The notes below the pieces were generated by a model. That model worked only from the letters and a program-made list of their open reading frames with translations, searched no databases and was not told the origin of the DNA. The position numbers and the translations under genes are program-made. Positions 1-12,400 of a DNA stretch of 64,000 nucleotides are shown one piece after another. The DNA is from Durusdinium trenchii (Eukaryota; Sar; Dinophyceae; Suessiales; Symbiodiniaceae), in NCBI GenBank assembly GCA_963970005.1, contig CAXAMN010018890.1, positions 132,001 through 196,000 of the forward strand, in the 5' to 3' direction. The stretch's first letter is position 1, and every line of letters begins with the position of its first letter.

Positions 1-117
1 CACTTGTTGATGGAGTTTGCCTGAGCCTACATATCTATTTTGGTTTCACTACCATACATTTTTAGCATATTACAATTATAATATTGTGAGCATAATTATA
101 GGGAGCCAGCCTTGTAG

Positions 118-310
118 ACCTTTTCCATCAACTCCGTGCCGCTCGTCGCTTGTCCAAAGGCCCTTGCTGCTTTGGTGGCACTCTTCCCGCCGGAGAGTGG
201 ACCATGGAGGTTCACGTCAGCTGGGTCGGGTCTGGTGGAGCTTACTGACCAGTCCATCAGGCTGGAGTCTGGCGACCTCGAAGCTCTTGTCCGATTCCCA
301 GCGGGAGAAA
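118..310 (+). CDS. Candidate internal exon, unknown protein
   Basis: A TAG acceptor at 115-117 and a GTGTGC donor at 311 bracket an open frame of about 64 codons, starting Thr-Phe-Ser-Ile-Asn and ending near Pro-Ala-Gly-Glu. The composition is protein-like, with an alternating hydrophobic stretch and Glu/Leu-rich helices, and the GC content is higher than in the flanks. GC-rich sequence continues to about 520 in another frame, so a second exon or a different splice choice is possible. It may be an upstream exon of the gene at 1608-4018. No family was recognised. Confidence 0.3.
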
Positions 311-1451
311 GTGTGCGTTGACGCCGCGTCCGCCAACGCCATGCCCTTCCGCCCGCTGCGCGAACAAGGTGCAGATGCTGCCTTGCGCGGCGACGGCGTT
401 GGGTACGCAGAACACCATTGTGCCGGGCTTGGAAGGGCCCGCGCCTGCTTCTGGCCGCCCGAGAAGGGGGCCAAACGCACGGCCGCATGGGTTTGTCCGA
501 ACACAGCATGGGTTTCTCCAAGGAGTTCATCTTTTTTTGCAGCTTTGGCGTAAGGATTGGCGTGCCATGGCGTACCCCCCTCGATTTTGAGGATTTCAAT
601 GGATGTCATTGATGTCATTTCTAAGGAACTGACCTTCTTCTTCTTCTGCGACCCCCAAAAGACCCCTTTTCTGTAGAAAGGAACCGAAACCGTGAAGCGA
701 TCATCGAATCGTTGATCGCAAGGCCTGGAGGCGCTTTCTGGGCCTTTGCGTCGCAGCTCCGTTGCGCTTGACCCAGGACGCGCCGGTTTGACGGTCGCCG
801 CGACCGCCGCGACTCGTCGCGAGCGTGGACGGTGATCCGTTTGGGTCTCGCTTTGGGTCTCATCCGCATGGCTGAGATGCCATCGATGGGCGCTGTGTTT
901 TTGTGCAGGAAAAGCTTGATCTTGGCTGTGTTGGCTCCACAGATGAAAGTGGTTCCTTCCGGGTGAGCAATCCGCAGTAAGTGAACATAAGCACCCAAAC
1001 TTGTGAGGATCGGCGTATTCGAAGACGCTTTTCTGTATGGCCATCGTTTCACAGCTTCTCTTGGAAAGCTCCAGGAACAAGAACATTTGATTAGGTGTTT
1101 TTAGTGATTGATGCTGACCCATCACATGTTGGCCAACAAACAGACATTAACCTTTTTTGGACCTCTGAAAACCATGGCATTCACCCCAACACACTGTGAA
1201 CTCCTCGGACATCTGGAAAATCCCAACCGTGAAGTCAAGCTTTCTGGGCGGAGGATTCACCGGATCCAGATGAGACAATGAAGGCCCGCAGTTTGCACGG
1301 TTTTGCGACAGCAGGTGGAACGGAGACTCAGACATGAAGCGAAACACTATATAGAGACCTATCTATATAGGGACCAGCTGTTGTTTCCAAAAGATCTCCC
1401 GAAGGTCGTGGGTCTCGGACCTTTGAACATCATCTTGGAGCCACTACTGTA

Positions 1452-1567
1452 GGTGGCCATCGCTATTAGGTTGGAGGCCATTACTACTGCCAGAAGCTAC
1501 AGTAACTGGCCATTACTAACTACAGTATGGCCTGTAGCTTCAGCCATTACTACTTATTGCTTTGGAG
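1452..1567. repeat. Dispersed palindromic repeat, copy 1 (GGCC-TCC subtype)
   Basis: This copy contains GGCCATCGCTATTAGG, CCATTACTACTGCCAGAAGC and related words that recur at 13295-13437, 41244-41347 and 44450-44525. It ends about 40 bases upstream of the exon at 1608. Confidence 0.6.
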
Positions 1568-1607
1568 GCCAACACTGGTAGCTCGCCCCAACCGGTCCCC
1601 GCCTCAG

Positions 1608-4018
1608 GTCGTGGAGCGCTTGGCCTGCACCGCGGCCGTCCTCGCGACAGCTCCGGCCGCCCGCACGGCGCGGTGGGTAACCCGTGTCGGTCCGTGTTGG
1701 CGGCTTATGGGCGACCCGAGATGTTGGGGACTGGAAGAGATTCGGATGAAAGATGATGAAAGAAAATGGACACAAAAGATAAAACTTGCTGTGATTCGGT
1801 GTTCCAGTCCTGTTTCCTGGACGCTCGAAAAGTGGAGGCAGTGCGGATTGCAACTGCGTCAGCCAGCCTGACGTCAGTGTCGCAATCTCATCTTGCATGC
1901 CTTGTGCGCATGGGAGCACTTCTGCAAGCGCCGCAAGAGGGTTACAAGGTTTGTCAACAACCTGAGTGCCTTTTTTATTCTTTTGCTTATTGGTGATTTG
2001 AAGTGGCCTTGATAACAATGAGACCATGGTTAGGTGAAGTATGGTGTGACGAGTGGCTATTGGGGATACAAGAATCAGGGTGGCAGGGAACAGTAACTAG
2101 GGCGACTGTTCAAAGCGAACATTGAAAAACCGCGTTGTTGTGACCTCCCATCTCCCACTGTTACTGCTGCATATATACCTAGAACCTGAGTGACCTCTGG
2201 ATCACCAACCACCCAAAATATGGTCTTAGGAGAATAACACAGGTCAAATGGGTTCTAGGTATTGTGTATAGACATGTTGGACTGACACTGCTGACAGATG
2301 CTGACAGCTTTTGGCTCCAGGTACCTGCTTTGCTGCCCTTGCTCCGCATTGGCTTCCTGAAAGGTGAGGAGTGCATGAGTGACCACATGAGACACTCAAT
2401 TGTTTTTGCCAAACATTCAACAGCACAGAAAAAGACCACGGCCCCCATGGGTTTGGGTTTGGAGGGAACCACCAATGACACATGAATGGCTAGGGTGTCT
2501 CCAAAATCCAAAATCTACAGAGTCCTGTATACATATTCATATCCACATCATATCCACATCCAGTTCTCCAACTTTTCGAGATGAAACAAGAAGCCGCTGG
2601 TTCTTTCGTCCCAATCGCATGTCGGGCATCGGTGCAGGTTCCTGTGACAGCACGCGCGGCGACCTCCTAGCGCTGCTGGGCGGGCTGCGGGTGCTGCGAC
2701 TCACCAGGCCCGCCGATGTCGGTGTGTCAATAAGCATCGCATCCAGAAAAGAGCTCAGTAACCTTCCGAAAAAGATACTGCTTTAGAGAAAGCTATAGAA
2801 AGGTTGTCTTCCTTAAGCACGGGTCTCACACGGTGTCCAGATACATGGAGTATTGGGATCGCGAGTTTTTTTTCCTGCGTTCCGAGTGGCAAGGAACAGA
2901 CAGGTCAACCAGTTGCAGATGTTGCGAGCCAATTTCCGATCCACTCCTACCGATGCAAACTGGTGCATCCTGGGGGTTGAAACCGCTTTCCAAGGCGTTG
3001 ATCACGGGCCGATGTCACCGGTCACCGGTCCCGAGCATCGGAGAGCGCCGCTGGCGCTCGCTCGGTAGGTCGAAGACGCCGCAGCGTGCGTCTCAGCACG
3101 GGGATGGGTCAGTGGCCTCTTCAGTGTGTATCATCTATAGATATATAGCTATACTCTCGGTTGAAGCATCCCAAACGGAATCGGAGGAGCAGATCCCGAC
3201 CCATCACGGATCAGGAACCATGAATTCCCAAGTCCAAGCCCTTCACAGCAGGGTTGTTCATGTGAGAGACAGCCGTTCATTAGTCTTACATACTGTAGTA
3301 CTGAAAAGTACTATATGTATCTATATGTAATACTCTTGGAGTCTATAACAAGTAGATGGTGTTGTGTGTTTAGAGTTGTTAGATATGGGATACGGATCGG
3401 GACCTCACCAGAATCTTTCTGGCCCATGTATCGAGCCAGCTTCTAGATTTGCATTTGGACATGTTGTTCAGAAGTATGTCACAGCTTTGCATCGTGTTCT
3501 CTCGCGAGGTTCTCGGAGATGCGCCAGATTCTGACCGCAGCCCTGCTGCGGGATTTCGATGTCAGCTCCTCAAGACCTTCGAATGCTCGGTTGCGTCGTA
3601 TGCTCCAGTCGATGGTCGACCAGTCGGGCACGTCGGTCGCTTGGAGGCCACAGGCGGTCTCCAAAGGGTCTCTCCCCCAAAGGGTGGGGACCCCCAGAAT
3701 CTAAGGCATTCTTGGCCCGCAATCTGAAGGCCGATTTAAGGGCCAGACCCCCAGAATCTAAGGCGTTCTCAAGCAATCTGAAGGCCTTTTCTAAGACTTG
3801 GGCCGCATGGCCAAGAGCCCAAGCCATCTGAGCCACGTGAGTCGCAGCGACCGATCTCCAAGGCCACGCCGCTGGTGCCGGAGCTGCGACGCCTGGTGGA
3901 GGACGGTCGAAGCAGCGAAACAGCGGAGCGCTGGGGCAGAAGAGGAAGAGACAGGAAGCAATTGGAGCCAAGCGGGGATTCATCATTCATTGAGCTGCGC
4001 CAAGCAGATAGAGGATAG
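1608..4018 (+). CDS. Seven-exon gene for an alpha-helical protein, partial, function unknown
   Basis: Exons 1608-1676, 1808-1948, 2321-2363, 2638-2723, 2919-3064, 3485-3656 and 3848-4018 all have CAG acceptors and GT donors (GTAACC, GTTTGT, GTGAGG, GTGTCA, GTAGGT, GTCTCC). Their codon phases agree at every junction, giving about 275 residues to a TAG stop at 4016-4018. Introns run from 131 to 420 bases. The product is rich in Leu, Ala and Arg with short amphipathic helices, such as VPALLPLLRIGFLK and MRQILTAALLRDFD, reminiscent of HEAT or armadillo-type repeats. That resemblance is an impression only. The 5-prime end is not identified; the exon at 118-310 could belong to it. The final donor choices could shift by a few codons. 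Confidence 0.5.
3690..3776 (+). repeat. Local direct duplication inside an intron
   Basis: The word CCCCCAGAATCTAAGGC followed by a T-rich tail and AATCTGAAGGCC occurs twice, about 60 bases apart, in the intron between the exons at 3485-3656 and 3848-4018. Confidence 0.6.
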
Positions 4019-5450
4019 AAGCTGATAGAGGCTGACAACAGCTGATAGGCCCAGAACAGATCACCGGCTGCGAACGACCTTCTTTTGGTTTACTCCTTGG
4101 GCACTCGTGCTGCGCGGACATTCGGTCTCACATAGTCAGATTCCTGTTGTTTTGGATTCCATGTACAGTGGATACTTACCAAGGCTCCCTGGTACCCCGC
4201 GATTTTTAGCGATGCTGAAGGGCCTAGGGACGCGTTCAGACATGCTCAAGATCGCTCAAGTGTCTTCGGTAGATCAACCAAGATCTCCTGGTTCGCCCCA
4301 CAGCCAATTTTGTCACATTTGGAGCCCAACTCGAGGACCACAAAGGCTCCTTGCGACGTCTGGCACTCAGGCAAGGCATATATATATATATATACATATA
4401 CATCCCTCTCTCTCTCTCTCTCTCTCCCTCCCTCCCTCCCTCCCTCCCTCCCTCCATCTCTATTAAAGAAACACACATATATTGATAGAGCAGTTGGCCC
4501 AGAAACAATGGGAGAAACCTGGTGGGCCCGTGTTGACCTCCACAGTTTGGGGGAAGATTGGTTCCCTGAGTAAACACAGATCTGTGTTTTTGACCTCTAC
4601 AATGCAGTGATCCCTCTTGGTGGAATATTTAACATGATAGTTTTTGAACATATTCAATTTGATATCGTTGCTGTTTTCGTTTCTCTTCGTTCCGTGGACG
4701 GGTTCTGGCCTTGGCTGCTCTTGGCTTTTGGCTCCGTTTTCCAGAAAGCCTGACTCCATCAAGGTCACTTGCGAGCTTCTCTCCATTTTGACCTTGGAAC
4801 CCCAATCAAGACCCCCATTCAAGATCAATCAAGTACGTGTGCGATCCCCGCCAGGGCACGTGTGCAGTGCTTTCACAGCCAGGGCACTTGTGAGAGATAC
4901 ATCCGGTCTGTAGCGCAGGTCGCAGGTCTGGTCTGCAACTACTATAGCATTTGTTCGTGGCCGAACGGTTGTGCTAAACATGAAGGCCCAAGGCGCCCAA
5001 GGTGAAGGGAATGAGGCAATCTATAGAGCTTTTCGCCACGCCCCGACGACCTCTGATTTGGCCCCTTAAGCAATTGCATGAAGAGCAATTGCAAGGACAT
5101 TTAACCGACAAATTGAAAAAAACAACAGATTTCACTTCTTGTAAGCAGAGGAAGAAGACCCAGAAACACAATACACAATAAGACAACAACAATACTACTA
5201 AATTAAAGTCCGCTGTTTTTCCCCCCAAATGTGATTGAGTGAGGCAGACTTGGGTTCGTTTTGATGCTAAAGCTGAGGTGGCAAAGCTTTGTTGAAGAAG
5301 TTGAAGGCGGCTGAAGCAAAGACTTCATCAGCAGCAGCTCCTTGACATTAGAGAACGCCTAGATTCTCTGTGGATCGGTCGTGGGTTGGTCCCTGAGAGT
5401 ATATGGCCAGATCTTGACTCAGGCAGATCTTAGGTTTCCAAGATAATACA
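4019..5450. other. Spacer without recognisable exons
   Basis: Apart from the microsatellite at 4404-4455 I see no GC-rich coding-like island with matching splice sites here. The stretch probably separates the gene ending at 4018 from the exons that begin near 5970. Confidence 0.5.
4404..4455. repeat. Compound CT / CCCT microsatellite
   Basis: A run of CT dinucleotides passes directly into CCCT tetranucleotides. A TA run lies just upstream at 4379-4396. This is simple sequence; frames across it give only Ser/Leu/Pro or Glu/Arg/Gly runs. Confidence 0.95.
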
Positions 5451-5567
5451 GGGCCAGGAGCCCCAATCGTAGCGTTCTTGCTCCTAGTAGCGATGCCCTT
5501 GTTACTAGTAGCTTCTTGTTACTAGTAGTATGGCCTGGAGCCCCAATCGTAGCGTCCTTGCTCCCAC
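5451..5567. repeat. Dispersed palindromic repeat, copy 2 (GGCTCCTGGCC subtype)
   Basis: Two tandem half-copies carry CCAGGAGCCCCAATCGTAGC and CTACTAGTAGC-like words. It is related to 30838-30942, 34478-34590 and 38948-39027. Confidence 0.7.
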
Positions 5568-5969
5568 AGGGAGACCCATCCGAACCAGCACAAAAACCTT
5601 TTGATTTGCTCTCGCTTTTGTGGAGCCTGGAACTTGGAACGGCCGCTGTCCCCGGCTGTCCCCCTTGTTTTCAATGGCTTCAAGAACCGACCTGTCTTCA
5701 AAAGTGTCTTGGAATGTTCGCTTTGGTCTCTGCAATATGACACGGCAGCGAGTCCTTTTGCTGCCCAGGTCACAGTGGAACTTGTAGAGGCGCAGCTGCC
5801 CAGGTCTTGTCGCGGAACTTGTTAGTCCTGACTTCTACAAGCTCTCTGTTTGGGGTGGATTTGGACTAGTTTGGGGACTCTTCCATTGAGCTGCCTCCCT
5901 TCCAACAAAAACCTTTGAACTTCAATGTGAAGCAACCTGGGACGACCAAACCGGCTTCGTGCCTAGTAG

Positions 5970-8900
5970 CGGCTTCGTCGCAAACCGTCACCCAGTCGCC
6001 GCGACGAGCGAGGCCCTTGCAGAAGTGCTGCAGCCGTCGGAGTTGGCCAGGCCGGTGCCGAGGAGTGCCGATGCGATTTCGTCGTCTGTGAGGAGAGTGG
6101 ATTTTTCCTGTTGAGGGATGATCCGAAACGATGGTTGGTGGATGGGGCATGGACATGGGGACATGAGCCATAAAACTGATTAAAACTGCATAAATATGTA
6201 TGCATAAAATCAAGCTACTAGGAACAAGTGCATCGCTTCTAGCCTTACTAGTAGTAACAATGTTTGCTAGTAGGAAACCATATTAGACTTTAATCAGTTG
6301 TTTGAAATCGCTGCAGCTCAACGATCCATGTCTCCTAGGTCGGGCCCGGAACCGCCGACGGAGTCGGAGTCGGGCCCAGGTATCGAGGTATCGGGCTCCG
6401 GTATAGGCCTCCGACCTAGTATGATTCTAACCAACGATGGCGGTATCCCACCGATGCGGTAGGGAGAAGTTCCGGGCCGGTTGGGTGTTCTTCTCCGATC
6501 TTCTGCTTGAAGAGCGGTGATGAGGGGTCTTCGTAGGCCCTTGCGGAAGCGTCCTGGGAAGCACCGACCTCGTGGTGTTCGGACCGACTGGGTCTCGTCG
6601 GTGGGTGGGCGCTTCGACCCCCAGGCTGGTGAGCTTCAGCGGGCTTCCCTGTGGGGAAGACGAGGAGGTCGTCCGGAGGTCCAGGTCGACAGTGTCGACA
6701 GCGTCGGGAGGTCCGGTCCGGTCGGTTGGGGAGATGAACACACGGTGGGTGGTGTTTCGGTCGGTGGGCTCGTTGAGTCATGGAAGATGATGTGGATCAC
6801 AGGTCAGGGTTCTCCCAAAGCATTTGTAGGAATTTTAGGTGTGGTTGAGATAAACTACAGCATTTCCATGCAATCTATACCCAAAGGCCTTGAGACGCAC
6901 TGTATCCAGACAGCCTCGCATGATGCAGTGAGGATGCGAAGGCTGCAGCTGCTCGGGCACGTGGCGACTTGTTCTTCGAAGACACGGTGCTAGGCTTAAG
7001 CTGGGGCAGGGCCCTTGCAGTTGTTTGAGAGTGACCGGGCAGAAAGGCGGCTCTCAGCAAATTCAATGATATGATCTTATGTATCGGCAACATACATATA
7101 CATGATATACATGATATACTGTATATATATATAATATATATTTCAACCTGATATTGAAGCGATGACATATAAGCGGCTCTCAGAGGCCCTTCAAGGCAGT
7201 GGTGATCTAGGGCCCCTGACCTGCCTCCTTGGTCGCCCAGACCTGCCCGACCAAGGCTGGGGATGTGCCGTTGGAGAGCCTATTGGTCATTGCCTGAGAG
7301 AGATGGACGTGCCCCCCGAAGCGAGGAGGACGTCTGAACATGGAAAGGAGGACGTCCTTCTAGGTGGACCTCCCATCGTTTGGTTTTTTTTTGGAGCCAC
7401 ATGCATGTCGGGTAGGACAGGTGTGAGCTTCTGGATTTGAGGCTGGTGGCAGTGAAAGCGCTCACCAGGCCAACCAGCAAAGTTTTGGAGAGAAGTAGAA
7501 TTGCCGAGACCTCACGAGATCTTGTGGGGGACACGTCCAAAACCCATTGGTTGTAGGAACTCCTGCAACTTTACGTTGAGACCGTCCAGACATCTCCGGC
7601 CCTTTTGGGCATCATCCGTACGCTGGCCCCGCAGTTCTTTTTTCTGCAGGCGCAAGCCCAGGTGCGGAAGCGCACACTGGGGGAGTTGGAAGGCGTCGAA
7701 GCTCTTCGTCCCTTGGCGTCGAAGCGAGCTTCGACGGGTCGCCGTTTGGTGGACACCGGGTCCGGTCCACCAGGTGGAATGGTTTGAGGGGCCGAGTGCA
7801 CTTGAGCAATTTGTACTTGAGGATTCAGCGGTGGAGCACTTGAGTCAAGAGTGAATCATTTCTAGTTGTTTTTTGGTTTTAAAGGAGGTTTTGAACACCC
7901 CTCACTTTGAATCACTTATGACATCTTATGAATCTGTTCGGGGGCTGGGCACGCGCCAATGGCAACTGCTCAAGGAAGAGGCGTGCATGTGCTTGGCTTG
8001 GACTTGTTCCGTTTGAACCACGCTTGTTTGTGAGATAACCTTCAAGAGGATTTCCCCCAAACCTCACATAGGCTTACAATTTAATGGATAAAGGGGTCCA
8101 GTCTATCTTCCTTCTTTCAGGTGTGGTCTCCCTATTTTATTTCGCGATAGAATCAGGCGCTTGAAACTTTTACTGCTATTTTCCGAGAGACTTCCGTGGC
8201 AGCTTCAAATCAAAGCTTTTGCCGGTCAAATATGAGGTGTCGATGAGACTGACAACGCCCAGGCTGTGGGGTGTGCTAAAGCGCGTCATAGATAGGACCA
8301 TAAAGGTGCTGAGATGGGCATGATGTCAGCAAGGAAGCCACCTTGATTGATTGTTGCCCCCCAGACTCTCTTGGATTTTCCAAAACACCACAAACTCTGT
8401 AGAGGAGTCCGTTTTTGGCAATCGAAACGAGGCCGGCAGGTAGTTGTACAATCTTGTTGGTTTCAGTCTGGTAGTAGATGTCGTGCGATTTGCTTTTCTC
8501 CAGATTCTCCTGCAATCCAAGTGGGAGGCAACTTTCCAATTCCTCGCGAGCACCAAAATAGCCTGCGATGATACTCTATGTTCATTTTCCCCAATCCTGA
8601 AACATGTAACATGCCGATTTTTGTGTTTGAACCGGAACCCGCCTTTCGAATGATGTGTTTGGTTTGGACATGATTGGACGGACCGAAAAAACAAACAGCT
8701 TCTGGGAGCCGTGCGAGGCCAGCGATGGAGGCCTGGTGCAAGATGTGCAAGATTCTTAACAGCTTCTTTTGTAACCAATGGAATGAAGCAACGACTGGTG
8801 TGAGCCCTCCAGCAGGTGAGCCTGAAACTCCAGCAAGCACAGGATCTACAGGCGCACTGGATTCAAGGTTTGGTGGTTTGGGTGGATGCCATAGCTTTAA

Positions 8901-9155
8901 GCAACAGCATTTGGTTTGGCATTTCGAGACGAGCCCGCGAAGAACACAGGGTGTGTATTCAAACCAAGGCTTTTGGATGGGTTTTGCTGTGTTTTCCTTC
9001 TTGCAGAGCGTCTTTATAGGAGGTTTGCCTATTTTGAAGCCTCGATCAGCACGAAGCAACTCGATCAGCGTTTTGAGGCCCAAAGAAGCGCCGGAAGTCG
9101 ACTGCATGAGATGTGCGAAAAAAGGATGGCCGGAGTCGTCCGTGACATGCTCTAA
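5970..9155 (+). CDS. Multi-exon gene with coiled-coil-like C-terminus, partial model
   Basis: Supported exons are 5970-6087 (TAG acceptor, GTGAGG donor), 7650-7773 (CAG, GTGGAA), 8816-8867 (CAG, GTTTGG) and 9007-9155 (CAG, ending in TAA at 9153-9155). The last two join in phase and read VSLKLQQAQDLQAHWIQ followed by ERLYRRFAYFEASI, a long charged helix. The 7650 exon begins AQAQVRKRTLGELEG, also helical. The GC-rich stretch 6520-6745 is coding-like but its frame is unclear. The junctions 6087/7650 and 7773/8816 are not confirmed, so an exon is probably missing between them and two genes cannot be excluded. No domain was recognised. Confidence 0.42.
6211..6283. repeat. Dispersed palindromic repeat, copy 3
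   Basis: AAGCTACTAGGAACAAG, GCATCGCTTCTAGCC and TACTAGTAGTAAC match the family seen at 30838-30942 and 38948-39027. Confidence 0.65.
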
Positions 9156-11785
9156 CTCTTCCGGAGTCGATGCTTGTTGGGATTGGCCAGTCTTTGGAAT
9201 GAGACAGGACATGATAGGAATCTCAAGATTCACCTACGATCACTAGGATCTTCGGAGTGGGGATGTGCTTGAGTGCGAGCTTGGCGCCTGCCCATGCTGA
9301 TGCATTTTCAGGGCATCGACGCTGTGGCACTGCAACAATGAGAGCGCAGATCTTCGTCTAATGACTGCGGCGGTGTGCGAGAAGATCTTTTTTGGAAGAC
9401 AGAGTTTCTACTGAGGGATTCACACTGGAAGATAGAATTCCACCTCCAGGAGTTGTACGATATGAATCGCAATGGTCCATGAATTAGAGGCCAACAGAGG
9501 AGCATTAAGACGTGCCCAACCAAACATGCCTTTCTTTTTGATTGAACACACAAGGGAAATGATGGGAACAAACACGTATATATCATCTTGTAGAATGTAG
9601 AGCGTCAATTTCCTTTAGCTTTTACGCTTGATCATAGTCGAAGCCAGCTTCTGAGCATAGACGCTTGAAACAATGGTAACAGTGAGGCCCACCGGCGGAT
9701 TCCCCCCCCAAAATGCCATAACACCGCCTGTATTTTTGGAAAGGACTGGGTAGAACAAAAGCCAAGCTATTATGGTGAAAGATAGGCTTGGCTTCTGTAC
9801 TTTGTCCCCTGTTTTATACCTATACTGAACTATCGGAGTTTTGTGATATATGTGGGCGTTGATTTGCGGGAGTCTTTATTTGAGTTGGCCAATGCACAAC
9901 AAAGATCTGGGGACAGAAACGTCAAATGGGATTTGATGGAGCAGCAAAACGGCACCAAAGCTGCAGAACTCTGCGAAGATGTTTGCAGGTTTCGCCCCTT
10001 CGCGTTGTTGAGACCCGCTCACAAGGCACATTTGTTGCTTGTCCCGATCCTTCAACCTTTTTTGTTGTGGATGTACTTGGAGTCTTCGGTGGCGCTGGGA
10101 ACGTGTGTGCATGAAGAGATTCTAGGGTTTGGAATTGGATGCGCCGACAGGCAAAAAGCCTGAAGGCCCAGTGCAAAGCACACTGTCCTGAAAGGCAGCC
10201 AAAAGACAACACTTTGCTCAATTCATGACACAAAAACCTATGGAACCCGCAGTGAATTGTGCTTTAGGCCGCAAAATCAAACCAGACACATCAGAAACAA
10301 GTCCATGGGAAGGGCAGGCCTAAAGGGTGGGCACTCTGAGTTCCAGTCAGAGGAAGGGCAGGCCTGAAGCGGGTTGCATCATACATTTTTGGTGTGTTTT
10401 CCTGATCTATCCCTCGTCCCCGCAGCTTCATCAATGATCTCGTTGGACGTTCCTCATCACCCATGCCCGCACAGTACTTGCCACACCGAAATCGCCTGTA
10501 CGAAGTATCCACCCAGTCACTGAACCCAGTCGCTTCAGATTGATCATCTCCCATCGGTTACAAACAACGGTGGTTTGGGTTGGAGGATGCAGCAGGCAAA
10601 CGGACATATTTCACGAGTCGTGGTACATACAATGAAGAACTGCTTTCCTTGGCCTGCCGAAGAGGTGGGACACCAAATTTTTTCTGACCAGTCTGTCTCC
10701 TGCACTTGGCTTCAGACTATCAGCGGAGTTGGAGTCGAACAGTGAGCCATCATCCCGAGAGTAGGCTTTCATCATCCCGGGGAAGTCTCGGCGTTTGGGG
10801 CAAGTTCTCCTTCTTCGGCGCGAAGAATAGACACACACACACACACATTCGGAAGGGAACGGCATCCCCTGCTTCTCAAACACATTCCTTGAAGGGACTC
10901 TAGGTTTGGTAGTTCAGGCGTTTTCATGCAAAACAGATTTTCCCAGCTACCTGAAGAGCCTGTGCTCTTTAGGGAAGCGCAACAGAGGCGGTGGTACAAC
11001 TGCTGTGTATAGTTCTATTGTTTCGCAAAAGTCAAACCCTGCATTCTCATAGGTGGCCCCCTTCATGGTGGATGACCCCCCCCACATGACAGGGCATACC
11101 AGTGGAAGCTTGATTTCTTTTGACCATGATCTGAATCTGATCACTCAGCCATCACCTAGCCTTCTTCTCATTGGGATCATTGGTCTACTATTTCATGTCA
11201 GCCATTTTTTCATAAACCAAACATCGGCCTGTCTCGAACCGCTGCGGACACGACGCGGTCTCGAAGCGGATTGAAAGCGATGGAGCTGGCAGAGCTGCCC
11301 CACTTCTTGCCACAGGCGGAGCTGAGCGGGTAACGAAGAAATCTTGCTGCAGGCAGATTGTGGAAGAGAGAAATACCCGGTTGAGATGAGGGACCAGTTT
11401 ACTTCTCCTGAATGTTTGGGATATCGATACCCGATACATCCCGATACCATCTTTAGATGAACACAGCCCCCCCCTCAATGGTGGGGAAACGTTGGCGTTT
11501 CTCAAAAGATTGAGGGCCGTAGATGGTTCACAGACCCAGACATAGTTGCGGATCCCAGTCAGACCGTGTTCACCAAGACATTGCCACTTGGGAGCTTGAT
11601 ACCTCACCTCCAGGGTTTTAGGTGTTCACCAATCGAAGACCCTGATGGTTTTGGGTTTGTCCTCAACAGCATCATCACCTGTTTTGGTTGCTGAGTCGCT
11701 GGGCACTCAATTGCTTACCCTTATCATTCACGTCCGTGGTCAGCGGTGCATTGGGACTTACTGAACTTATGGATTGTTGACATTC
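9156..11785. other. Spacer with weak open frames only
   Basis: A + strand frame at 9843-10163 lacks splice support. A GC-rich island at about 11214-11330 ends at a GTAACG donor and could be an exon (it reads MELAELPHFLPQAELSG near its end), but I see no acceptor for it. A CA microsatellite lies at 10832-10850. Nothing else is recognised. Confidence 0.4.
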
Positions 11786-12400
11786 TCAACTTGGCAAGCA
11801 GGTCATGGGCCACCCAATACACTCCGAGTACCTGCTGAGGTATTTGGGCCCTCCAAACCCACCCCCCAAAACACCTTCGAAACGAAGATACTTGAAGCCC
11901 CACATCGGGCCCTCACAAGCTGAATCGATTCGTACCTCCCCGCCAGTACATGTTCTTCGGCTCTTCAAGAACGCCTCGTTAGCTGTCACAGGTCCTTCCA
12001 ATGCTGGAATGGCTGGACATTCGCTCGGGGCCCAACGCAAGTGGATACGACCCCCATTTGGATAGTAAAAGGCAACATATTCACCTGGGCAAAAGTTGTG
12101 AACAGCCCAGACACCCCGAAACTGCATAAACATGTGGCTTGTCCACTGCAGGTTGTCATCAAGTACTTCTTGAAAAATATCCACTAGGATGAGGGCATCT
12201 GACGTTACAAAGCTCTGTGTGGACATCTCTCCAGATGTGTTCCATGCTTTAAACGGCGCTTTACCTGCGCATCTTTTGAGGCCGAATTTGCCTGGCTCAG
12301 AAAGAGTGCAGCAGATCGTTGGTGCAGGTGGACTCGGCCATTGCCAATGATGCTGTGAATCCGTATTTTTTTTTTGGTCAGCTCGACGGATGAGACACAA
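11786..12400 (-). CDS. Hypothetical protein open frame, minus strand
   Basis: An uninterrupted 204-codon frame on the minus strand has a balanced, aromatic-rich composition, including GEYVAFYYPNGGRIHL and SDALILVDIFQEVLDD. It is long for an area where chance frames rarely exceed 130 codons. It would be the only convincing minus-strand coding segment in the window. Start and stop may instead be exon ends. I do not recognise the family. Confidence 0.4.
   Translation of the reverse strand: MCLIRRADQKKNTDSQHHWQWPSPPAPTICCTLSEPGKFGLKRCAGKAPFKAWNTSGEMSTQSFVTSDALILVDIFQEVLDDNLQWTSHMFMQFRGVWAVHNFCPGEYVAFYYPNGGRIHLRWAPSECPAIPALEGPVTANEAFLKSRRTCTGGEVRIDSACEGPMWGFKYLRFEGVLGGGFGGPKYLSRYSECIGWPMTCLPS

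Noticed and set aside
621-1052. Minus-strand frame with a WD40-like phrase (HPEGTTFICGANTAKIKLF)
   Set aside because: The same stretch is open on the plus strand, splice sites are not visible on the minus strand, and a single phrase is not enough for a propeller repeat.
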